Below are positions 20,347 through 32,277 of a stretch of 64,000 nucleotides of DNA, in pieces. Both the position numbers and the translations under genes were made by a program. The notes below the pieces were generated by a model, which did not search any database, was not told the DNA's origin, and worked only from the letters and a program-made list of their open reading frames with translations. This DNA comes from Nepenthes gracilis (taxonomy: Eukaryota; Streptophyta; Magnoliopsida; Caryophyllales; Nepenthaceae), in assembly GCA_033239525.1 (NCBI GenBank), contig BSYO01000008.1, forward strand, positions 10,536,150-10,600,149, read 5' to 3'. Each line of letters opens with the position of its first letter. Position 1 is the stretch's first letter.

Positions 20347-23163
20347 TTTTAAACTTAAACCGTCTCTCTCATCTGGCTTGCCACCCTTCCTTCTTTCCCT
20401 ATTTCTTCTTCATTACCGGCCGTTATGTCTTCCTTTGTCAATTCATCTTCTTGTCTTTGAAACGCCTCCACTAGAATCAACACTTCAATTCTTCACCGCT
20501 TCATTTGCCAAATTTAAATATATTTTACTTGTGATTTTATTTCCTCTCATTTAATGAGTCAATCATTGTCGGGGGCTGTTGTTTGAGACTATACAGTCAT
20601 GGTCGCCACTATTTTGAGCCAGAGAGAATGTCACTGTTGTTCGCCGTTGACCATTCGAAACCATTGCCACTATTCCTCATCACTGCTATAATAATTATTG
20701 CAAATCAAGTAAGTAATACTCATATTTTCTGCAAGTAAACCCTATTATATTTGGCAAGCAATCTGTTTTCTCTTTTGAAACCAACTATAAATCTACCTTA
20801 ATATTGTTAAAATTTAGCGATTTGTTGTTTAAAATTTTGAAATCACCAATTATTTGGGTCGGAAGAGAAATTGTATAAAGACAGAGCTTAATACTCTGTT
20901 CGGCAATGAGTATCGGATTTGGGAGATGAGTGTGTAAATAGTAGGTGTGGGTGACCTCGAGTATATGTATATATAAATATGTTTGAAGTATGGTGCATAT
21001 ATATATATATATATATGGTAGGTGCATGTGTGTATATTTAGTGTGCAATGTGTATACATGTATTTGTGTATTCTGGGAATATGCATGCGCAGAGTTTAAC
21101 TTATGTATAGGTCATACATGGGTGTACGGTGTGTAAATGTATGTGTGCGAGTAGATTTACATGTAAAAGCTTGTAGAAATATAGTAGTTAAATACATATA
21201 AATATATGTATACTTGTGGGTGTACGTGTGTGGGTGTAAGTTGGTAGTGTGTGTGTGATTATACTGGTAGTGCTGAGTAAATGTATGGATGTAGTTTGGG
21301 AGTCGAGTTAGTGTGTAAATATATGAGTATAATATTTATAAATTTATAAGACTGATAGAGAGTAAATATTTTCATTTATGGTGGTGATAAATATGTTTGT
21401 GCATATTTTAAAATACAAGTTGATTTATAGAACATGATTAAATGTATTATATAGTTTTGTTTAAAAATTGCTAGATAAATTTAGGATGATTAAATCAATT
21501 TGGTAATAATAGGCTTTGTTTGAATATAACAATTAACAATAGTCTTAGTAATATGATTTAATAAAATATTATGATATTTGATCAAATATTTAAAATTTTT
21601 TTGAACTTTCTCTCATTCCCATGATAAATAATTCTTTATGTTGATTTAAACTTATACATATATTTTATTGGCACTTTATTATTAAGTTGAAGAAAGTATA
21701 TAAAAATACTAATGTACTAGTCGAATTGGAGGTTATAGTACCTTAGTATGGTCTACTCCTTTCTAACACTGAATCCACATTCAGAAATTGATGTTATTTG
21801 GAAAGATGCTTATAATCCTATGAATATTATGCATGAGATATTGATAGATATCGTATTGATAAGGTATTTGGTTTGACTTGTTATGGATATGGATATTCTA
21901 TACTTGGTGGGGCATGAATCACAATGGATCATGGAAGTATGTGCGAGTCATATTTTGGGTTACCCGATAAGATAAATATTGTTCGTATTGATTGAGTTTG
22001 ATACTTGTACATTACAATTAGCAAGTATCATGAGACCATAGTATTGGTTGTTTTTTTAAACTTGTGAGCACCAATATCTCAAGGATTTATCCAACTGTTG
22101 GAGGCAGACACATAAATGTTGGTTTACAATGACATATAAGATCTAAGAAAATTTTATGATATCTCATATCATTGAGATCTTTGTTGAAATAGGTTAGATG
22201 AAGTTTGTACCGTTGTTGATACTCAAATTCAATAAAATCTATTTTGCATCCCTAATATTTTGTTATTGTGTGACTTTTGAGTCGTAAATATGACAGGTCG
22301 TTAAATCTCAAGTAATTATTAATTGTATTATGTTATTAATTTATTTCTGCTGATATTATTATCCAAGATGTTATATTATATTTTATTATTTTATTAATTA
22401 ATTTATTTGTTGGGGATTTAACTCACAATTATATTTTATTGGCTCAATACTAAAAATTTTATGATTGGTTAGAAGAGATCGTTAGGTTGTTGAGGAGTTT
22501 CAAAATAGAGACGATCTCAAAGATAGAAGCTCGTGATGAAAAGCTCTAGAATTAGCCCCATTGATTGTGGTGTTATTTGAATATATCATTGGGATTGTAT
22601 TTTTAAGTTATTAATATTGTAGATTTTTATTATTTTGATAAAAATTTAATGAATATTATAATTATTATGTTTTATATAATAATGTATTTATAAAGTTATT
22701 TATCATTTGACTTTTAACATAATGGGTTCTGATCGGGTCAGGTAATATCATCGGGTTTACAAAAATATTATATTTATATATAAAAATATATAAAAATATT
22801 AAAAGAAAAAAAATGTAAGCAAAGTAGGAGGGATTTTAATATTCTCGAATAAAGTTACAATAAGATATGATTATAAATTGAATTTTTGAAACATCTCTAT
22901 CCTCTGTTTAAAGTTGATTAGCCTAGTACTTTTTTTAACGTCACTAACTTTTATTTAAAAATTCCATCAAATCATATTGTAAATTCTTTAAGAAGATCTT
23001 CAAACAGAGTAACAAAAAAATAAATTTTTAATTTGTTCACATTAATTTGTTCACCACTCTTATCCTCTCCTAACCTCTATGCCGCCGGAATTGACGGTGC
23101 CTGTCCGTTTTAGCTACTTGCTGCGAGAACTGACTGAAACTTTTCCAGACGACGGAATTGATA
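20347..23163. other. AT-rich spacer upstream of the dioxygenase gene
   Basis: No convincing gene was found on either strand. It contains a (TA)n microsatellite near 20998-21016 inside a stretch rich in TGTGTA-type words (about 20940-21330), and long AT-rich tracts at 22320-22900. The last 200 bp or so before 23164 are less AT-rich and would be the 5' UTR and core promoter of the dioxygenase gene; no clear TATA box was identified. Diverged transposon relics may be present but cannot be assigned. Confidence 0.6.
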
Positions 23164-26100
23164 ATGGCGGCAGCCACCATTGAAGCTCAAAAGCACGACC
23201 GAAGAAGCGAGCTGAAAGCATTCGACGAAACAAAAGCGGGGGTTAAGGGACTAGTAGACGCGGGAATAACCAAAGTTCCTCGGATCTTCATCAACCGCCA
23301 TAACCAGTCGGCTGATATAAACTCCGCTGCCGACGCTGCCAACGGGCCACGCTCGAGCGTTCCGGTCATCGACCTTCGCGGCGTGGGGGAAGAGGCAGCT
23401 CTGAGAAGGAAGGTGGTCGCGGAAGTCGGACGCGCATGCGAGGAATGGGGTTTCTTCCAAGTGATTAACCATGGAATACCTCTGAGCTTGCTGAGCGAGA
23501 TGATTAATGGCGTGAGAAGATTTCATGAGCAGGATTTACAGGTGAAGAAGCAGTATTATTCGCGCGACGTTCCGCCGACGAAGTTTAAGTATATGTCAAA
23601 TTTCGATCTCTATGAAGGTCTCGTTACCAATTGGCGGGACACCATTGCCGTCGTTACGGCTCCTCGTCGTCTTGATCCCCACGAACTGCCTGAGGTTTGC
23701 AGGTATAACGCAGTTTTTTCTTGGCTATTTCCTTATTAACAACAATTTTTTGAAAAACAAAAGGGAAAACATTAAAATATTTTTTAATTATATCAGTAAT
23801 AACATCACCAATTTTAACACGAAGACAACTACGAGCTCCTATAATTCGAATACAAATCAAAATTTGCTGTGTCCTACATTTTTCTCCGAACTTGAGATCA
23901 ATCTCAGAACAAGTCGCTCAGTTAATTAAATTTCTCATTGATCGTCCACAAAATTTGCTGAATTTCTTTCTTTCTGATTTAATTTGCAGGGAAATCATAA
24001 TCGAATACACAAATCAGGTGAGGAATTTGGGAATCATCTTGTTCGAATTGCTGTCGGACGCTCTAGGGCTCGCGCCAAACCACCTCGGGGACATGAAATG
24101 TGCGGAAGGGGTTTTCTTCTCCGGCCACTACTACCCGGCCTGTCCCGAACCGGAAGTAGCGATCGGCACCAGCAGCCATGCGGACGCCGACTTCCTCACC
24201 GTACTCCTTCAAGACCATGTCGGCGGACTGCAAGTTCTTCATGCCGATCAATGGGTCGATGTACCTCCGGTGCAAGGAGCTCTAGTTATTAACCTTGGAG
24301 ATCTTATGCAGGCCGGCATCTTACTCACTCTATTAACTGCTTTATTTTTTTTAAAAACATTAATATTTATATTCCTGATTATATAACCAAAATTGATAAA
24401 AATAAATATCAGTCCAACTATATTTTGATTTTTTACTCTTGTTGTTATCTGTCTTCACGTCAAAAATAATAATTTTAATATAAATAAATTCATAAATAGA
24501 TGCACGAATGAGCTAGAGGCATTGCAGTGCCTCAGGCGCCATTCTCCCCCTTTATAAATTAAAGGGTGGATGTTTTATGATACAAATAAATTATTTTTTA
24601 AAAATGTTAACGGACATTTAATTTAAAGTTTAAATATAAAAAAATTATAAAAAATTATTTAAATGATTATTTTTATCATTAAAATATCACCGGTTAGATT
24701 TCCCATTATGAGAGAAGCACATTATTGCTCCTTCATCTGTGTGTAAATAGTATTGCTCCTTTTTATAGATAATTTACTTTTATTAAATAGAAATATATAT
24801 ATATAAGTGATGGGTCCAGCTTACCTTACACTAACCCAGAGCGTAGCTTGAACGGGGAGCAACGGCCCAACAAGCGCTAGCTTAAGCCTATGTCCTGGGA
24901 GATACAGCGTCGACAGAAGGAGAGCTCAAATAATGACAGCCCATTGCATGATCTATCAAGACGAAGGCCCAAGTAACAGTGTGAGTGGTCCAAACAAGTA
25001 AACCCAGAACTTCTTGGTGGAGAGTGGGTAATTAGAGTTGTATGTAGTGTAGTACCCATGATTGCCACTCCCACACAGCCGTCTACAACCCTGACAATAC
25101 AACATACGTGAGCAAGGAGAACCTATCACATACGGCTACGACAGTTGTCCTGACAATCAAATAAATATCTGCAAAGTGTCTATTCGCGTAGCATATCACT
25201 ACAAGAGGGCAAGCACAGCTCACCAACGTTTCCAAGAAGAGCCATGATTATCATACTTTCCTCGAGGCACGCTTTAGGAGAGAGCTCAGTTGATCCTCTG
25301 GAGCAACGAATGTCAGCTATGAGGCCCAATGAATGTTAAACCGATTTCAATTTTACAAATCTCTCTTCTCCCCTATGGAAAAGAGGACGAGAATACCTAC
25401 CCTTAAGCATCTTTGATGGATTAAACTGCTTTCCTTTAAGTTACTTTGCTTTGGAGTGCACCACCTTTCAAGCCACCCAACCTATGAGTGCCCGGTATCT
25501 CCAAAGCTGCTCCCCTGTCGAGCACGTTTCTTGGAGTATAGTCCTCCACGACACACTCTATCCCCCTCCTACGTGCATCAGCACCTTCCCTTTACATCCC
25601 TCTATCTTTCTACCCTACTGAGAAAGATTTCTGACTTAATTATCGGAAGATATACCAATGAGTGAGTCCGCCATCATCTGACTTTTCGTTTATTTATTGT
25701 GGTGTGTAGGATTCAAGTTATCATTGACGAAGACCGGATCCACTCCAATTCGATCTATAGGAAAAGATTTAGCGACTCCCTAATTTGTATAACAATTTGA
25801 ATTCATAGACATATCATTGGTGGTGTCTTTGGGAACCGACTGAAAAAGTCTAACACTGTGCTTGCAAAACAAATATGGTCAACACCAGAGTATAAGTCAA
25901 CACGTTGGCCCGAGATGTCGCCTCCCGCGAGCAACGACCCCTGTGCGGGTAGCTATGCAGACGGATGACCGACCCATGACATGCATGCACTCGCTGCCCA
26001 GATGGAGAACATGTCCAAAATACTTCAAACCATCTACACGTGTCCGGACAAATAATAGTTGAGGGCTCCCACCTTCCTCTCCCAAACTTTGGCTTCAAAG

Positions 26101-29100
26101 TGGAGAACTTAGAGGAAGAGGTGCCTAGCCAAGAAGACTTGATGCCTGACGACCTTGAAGCCCGGGTGGCCACAAGCGACAAGGCCTAGTCACTCATGGA
26201 TGGCTGACTGACCAATGGGACATGGGAGGATAGACCAAAGCGACAAAATCTATGCTGCTCATGTGACTACAGGAAGCGTTTGGCCCAAGGAGAAGCCTCT
26301 TGCAAGACACGCCTACCGAGGGCCAATAGTAGCCCCAATCGTTACATCTCTCTGACCTATCTGGAATTGAAAACCTTCCTCAATATCAAGAGGATTGTGA
26401 GGATAAAGAAGGTCAGGCAGCATGTGTTTAGAGGCAGCACCGATCGACACACCACTAAACTGAAAATGTCATCGTTCACAAGGGAGATTCAGATGCAACC
26501 ACTCCCTCGCAAGTTCATGACACCTACCTTGGAGCCCTACGATGGGAGTGCAGATCCGATGAACCATCTGGATAAGTTTTGCGCCCTATTAAACTTCTAG
26601 GGTCTAGACAACTCCTCCATATGTCTCTACTTTCCTTTAACCTCAAGGAAAATGCTCTGATCTGGTTGTTCAAGGAATTGGCTGATTACTTTTCATCACA
26701 GTTCACCTCTAACCGAAGGGAGGAGAAGCAGTCTTGGTACCTTATCCGCCTTTGGCAAGGGCGAGACAAAAGTCTAACCATTTGGTTATATCTACGCTCT
26801 TTTCAGACCGTATGATTGACTATCAATTGAAATGAATTTTTGTCGATAATAAAAGCTCTCGCAACTTGTTATATCTTAATGCATACTTTAAATTTGAATT
26901 AAAAAAGAGTCAGATAATATCAACCAAAGGACCCCTATATAGACTAGACAATGAGTCGGTGCCGGTCTTGGGAGCCATCCAACTGAAAGTCACCCTAGGA
27001 ATGTACCCAAAAACAGAATCCCAAATGCTTACTTTTTTAATAGTCGACCTCCCTTCGATTTACATCACAATCTTGGGGTGACCCTACTTAACCGCCTTCA
27101 GTGCAGTGACATCCATCCTACACTTGAAAATAAAATTCCCAACAGCATATGGCATCGAAGAGGTTTTAGAAGACCAAGTGACCAGTCAAATGTGCTACCT
27201 GTCCCAGGTCACTCAGGTGGCCCCAAACCAACTGACCAAAGATTTTGATCACCAAGACGAAGCAACTCTACAACAAGCACAATTTGGTGAGGTGATTGTT
27301 CAAATCTCATTAGATACTAATGATCCCGAGAAATATATACAGGGTGGGAGCTCACTGACAGGTCCCCTATGAGATAAATTAATCACCTTCCTTTGGCAAA
27401 ATTTTGATATCTTCGTATGGACTCCCGCTGACATGCCAAGGATACCGACCAAAATTATAGTCTACAAGTTAGGCCTCAATCCCAATCATAAATCCATCCG
27501 ACAAAAGTAAAAAAATCACTCCATAGAAAAGTTGGTTGCCATTCAGGAAGAGGTGGAGAAGTTGCTTAACACAAGTTTCATCAGAGAAATACAATACCCG
27601 ACCGGCTATCGAAAGTGATCCTTGTCAAGAAAAGCAATGAAAGATAGTGGTATGTGCATCAACTTCATTAATGTGAATAAGGCATGTCCCAATAACCTTT
27701 AATGATCAATCTATTGGTGGACTCCATATCCGATCGCGAGCTATTAGTTTTCATGGTTGTCTATTCGGGCTACAATTAGTTCCAGATAAGTCCCAATGAT
27801 GAAGAATACACTTTATGATAGATCAAAGGGTATACTGTTACAAGGTCATGCCCTTCGACCTGAAGAACGTGAGAGCCACGTACCAACGGCTCATAAATAA
27901 AATGTTCAAGGCCCAAATCAGTCACAATATGGAAGTGTATGTAGACAACATACTCGTCAAAAGTAAGGTAACCATTGATCACATTTGCAACCTTGGCGAG
28001 ACCTTTAACCTGCTCCAGGCACATCGATGACACTAAATCCGACCAAGTGTGATTTTAGAGTATCATCTAGGAAGTTTTTGGCCTTTGTCGTCTCACAACG
28101 TGTGATCAAAGTAAATCCCAAAAAGATAAAAGCCATCATAAACATGACTTAACCTCGAGCCATGAAGGAAGTCCAAAGGCTCACTAAGAGGCTCGCAGCA
28201 CTCTTTCGCTTCCTAGTAAAGTCTATAGAAAAGTACCTCTCTTTCTTCAAGACTTTGAATGGAGTAAAGGAGAACGACTTCTAATAGACGGCCGACTACC
28301 AGCTAGTCTTCCATGAGCTAAAGGAGTACCTTACCAGTCCCCCTCTCTTGTTGTCACGTGAAGAAGGTGAAAATCTGTACCTATACCTTGCGGTTTCAGA
28401 TACAATGCTAAGCTCAGTCCTGATCCAGCAATATTTTGATATACAACGGTCGATATATTACCTTAGCAAAATTTTGACAGACATCGAGACCCGTTAATCA
28501 CGCACTGGAAGGACCGCCTTAGTGATTGTCTATTCTGCCCGAAAACTCCAACCATACTTCCAAGTTTGCAAGATCGTCGTGTTAACTGATTATCCCCTGA
28601 AGGGGATCTTACAGAAACCCGATACGTCTGAACGATTGGTGAAATGGGCCACCAAATTGGGCAAGTTTGACAAGAAATTTTGACCGAGACCAGCCATAAA
28701 GGGCCAGGCCCTCATGGATTTTATAGTAGAAACGACAACCCCAATTCCAACAAGGGGACAAAGATTGGGACATCGCGCTTAGCCGCCACCAGGGCATCGA
28801 TTGGCTTGACCAGTCCATCCCTCCATAGGACTATTGGTATTCCTGACAGGGATAGATGGAGGCTCACCATCCACAATAGGCAAATCCAACTCATCAACAA
28901 CTACTGAATGTGAAGATTCTCTGACAGGCTAGCAAGACACTTTCGCGTAGACGGCCTAAATTTTCCTAATTTCCTCTAAAATTGGCAGAGGAGGAGAGGT
29001 CAACTCAACTCCACTAAACAACCCTTTAGGAGAGTCACGGATAACCGGATCTTTTTGCCTTCTTTTGTTGTGGCGAAGAGGCGTTTCAAGGACCTCTTCA

Positions 29101-32100
29101 TCATCTCCTTCCAGCCTCACCTCCCATTAGACTCTCTCGAATGCCTCTCTGGTGAGCTAGTCACCAGGGTGGTACAAGTTGGCGGTGTAGCCCTCAACCA
29201 ACTTCACCAACTCGAGACCCATCAGTTCTCCCTCCTTCAGAACGTCATCAATGTAGATGCAGTTAGCTTTGTTCCACCTGTTCAAGATGTGCCACTCGAA
29301 GCTGACCACCAAATAGAAGAAGCAGTCATTCCAATTCTTCACGGAGTCATAGTTTCCCCCGCTTATTTTGTGCTTGGGCGGGTAGGTGAAGGAGATCTAA
29401 TTGCAATTCTGATTGAGGCGAAAAATCATTTCCTCGCATTGAGTGTCCAAAAGAAGTCCCTTAGTGCAATAAAAATCACATAGAGAAATAAGGTGTCGAA
29501 GAGCGTTGGGATGGAGATGAGCCACGGGGATCTCCAACACCCTCAGGATCTCATTCAGCTCCTTCGCGAACAAGGTGCAAAGACTGGCCTTCAAGTGCTC
29601 CTTATAAATTGTGATAAACCCTGAGGGAGGGTCACAAGCCGTATCATCAATCTTAGGGAGAATATAAGGAATGCTATTAGGGATTTTATACCTCTTATAC
29701 AGATACACCACATCCCTAGGGTTAGGATGGATGAAATCGCAGCAATGCCCTAAGAAGCCATGAAGATGAGAGGCAAAGAAAAGGTGGATTGGGCCAAAGC
29801 GATTTAAAGCGTGAAAAGGTGAGAAAGCGGCAAGGAGCTAACGTTTAAATTGCCGAAGCCCTAGCTCTGAGACAGCGTAGCATGAGGAATCCAAGAGGCG
29901 CATCCATATGATGACCGTGATACGTGCTCAGACCGTAGAGTGCTGTGGTGTGTCTTTCCACCATGTCAGTTGTGACACTTGACACAACGCCTCCCTATGT
30001 AACCCGTGGACAGCTGGCAGCCCAAGTGCTTGTGTAAGAAATCCGATGACACCACACAGTTAATGATGCCCTGACACGCCAGCTCCTAAGAAATGGAGGA
30101 TTGACAACCTTGATAGCCCTAGGACCAATTTGAATGACATGCATCCCAGCCAAGCGCTCGGAATGGATCATGTCAAATTGGACTGTTAACATTTTAGACC
30201 ACTAGTTCATCAGAAATCATGCAACGAGAAACAACAGTTAAGCATACAACCTATTTGAAACAAATAAGAATATTGGAGCCACACTATGTAAAGAAAAGCA
30301 ATGCTTGAATAGTTCTATTCATTAATTCTTTTTATAAAGTACATACTTTCAATAGCGAATGTACAACACAAAAGGAAAATGAAAATATATAGAGTAGCGA
30401 CTTGACTATGACCCTCCAACCAGTCATTAGAATGGGTAATTGTAAGAGATAGCCTCCTTGTTGATTTCCCCACTGCAAGGATGAAACTGCAGCATGCAAG
30501 ATGTCCCTATTATTCTGGCAAGGAAGGGCATACAAAGCCCTCACCCGAGGGGTGACCACCTTGAAGTAGTCCACCGAAATCTATCAAAGTCTCCAAGGCT
30601 ATGAGCCTCCACGAAACCCAGTGCGGCAACAATGACTTAGGTTCGATGTGGACATAAAGAAGAAAAGACTCGCATCACAGGCTGCCGACCGTCGGACATC
30701 CTCCTAAGAGTCGCAAAAGAACGGTGTCTCTCTAAAATAGGCTGGGGAGCCAACATCTCCCTTCCGGGGACTGAGACACCTCTCCTTCATATCAATACCA
30801 GAGAGAACTACCTAGCATCGGTAGCCACCCAAACCCAAGCCTTCACTCATTCAGTGCAAGTTCAAGCCTAGGCTGGACGCAAAATAGGGAAACTAAGCTA
30901 GCCTTCAAGGGCGTCCTCAATTTCAAACATTGGGGAAGAATTCCCTCCGACTCAGATCAATTGCTGCGTAGGATCTATGCCAACTCTGAACTCTCATACC
31001 GCTTGACTAGTGAAGATGATTTGTGAGGTAAGGCATAGGGGCCCCCTCCATTTATAGCCAAAAGAGGGTCAACCATTATTAAACCAAGAAGATAACGCTG
31101 ACGTCTAAAAGTTGTTAGGTTTTGAGAATCACTCCAAATCCCATTGGAGACAGCAAATCAAATCCTGCCGCACTAAGTAGCAAATCCATAGAGCCTAAGG
31201 AAGGAGCATGCGTGCAAGCTTGGAACCAGCGTCCCATTAATGATCACGATGGGAGTCGACAAGTTAGGCCGCCCGACATGAGGGCTAGTGATGGGTCTAG
31301 TAGACCCTGGGCTAGCCCAGAGTGCATGCTGAAGAGGGAATAATAGCCCAGCAAGCGCTTGCTTGAGCCTAGGTCCTGGGAAGTACGGCGTTGGCAAAAA
31401 GATAGCCCAAATAACAATGGCCCATCACATAATCTAACAAGACAAAGGCTCAAGCAATGATGTGGATGGTCCAGGTGGGTAGACCCAAAACCGCTTAGTG
31501 AAGAGTGAGCAATTAGGGTTGCATGCGGTGTAGCGCCCATGATTGTTCCTCTCACACAGCCGTCTACATCCCTAACAGTATAACATGTGCAGGCGAGGAG
31601 AGTCTGCCACATGCGGCCATGACAGTTGTCCTGATGATCGAGTAAATATCTACAAAGAGTCTACTTGTGCAGCGTATCACTTCGGGAGGGTAAATGCAGC
31701 CCACCAACATTTCCAAGAAAGGCCATGATTGTCATACTTACTTCGAGGCACACTCAAGGAGAGAGCTCAATTGATCCTCCGGAGCAACGAACATTAGCCG
31801 TGAGGCCTAAGAAAGGTTACACTGGCTCCAATTCTATAAATCCCTCTTTTCTTCCATGGGAAGTCACTTTGCTTTCAAGTGCATTACCTTTCAAGCCACT
31901 TAGCTTCCAAGTGCCCGCTATCTCCAAAGCCGTGCCCCCGTTAAGCGCATCTCTTGGAGTTCAGTTCTCCATGGCACACTCTATCCCCCTCCTACGTGCA
32001 TCCGCACCTTCCCTTTACATCTCCCTATCATTTTTCCTACTAAAAAAATTTCTACCTTGAATGTCGAAGGTTTTTTATCAGAGAGTGAGTCTCGCCATAC

Positions 32101-32242
32101 TATGACTTTTTGTTTGTCTATTGTGGTATGTAAGATTTAGGTTATCAGAGATAGAAACCCAACCGGTCCAATTTGATCCGTTGGAAAACATTGAGTGACT
32201 CCTATTTGGATTTAAGGACACATCAATAAGAATGCACAAAAT

Positions 32243-32277
<35 letters not shown>

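Larger units (their letters stand above)
24808..32225 (+). mobile_element. Element F: Tat-like gypsy retrotransposon in intron 2, lacking integrase
   Basis: Full-length insertion of 7418 bp with LTRs 24808-25816 and 31289-32225. The target duplication ATAAG is perfect (24803-24807 and 32226-32230). Order: LTR, primer-binding site at 25817, gag (26460-26830, truncated), protease-linker (about 26890-27400), RT (about 27500-28100), RNase H (to about 28700), antisense accessory ORF on the minus strand (29761 to about 28800), untranslated region, CATGAGGGCTAG purine tract, LTR. No integrase is visible between RNase H and the accessory ORF. It lies in the same orientation as the host gene. LTR ends (TGATGGG...ACATATCA or ACACATCA) match the A/B/E family. 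Confidence 0.92.

Noticed and set aside
20785..21086. Minus-strand ORFs rich in Ile, Tyr and His
   Set aside because: Low-complexity translation of the TGTGTA/TATA tract.
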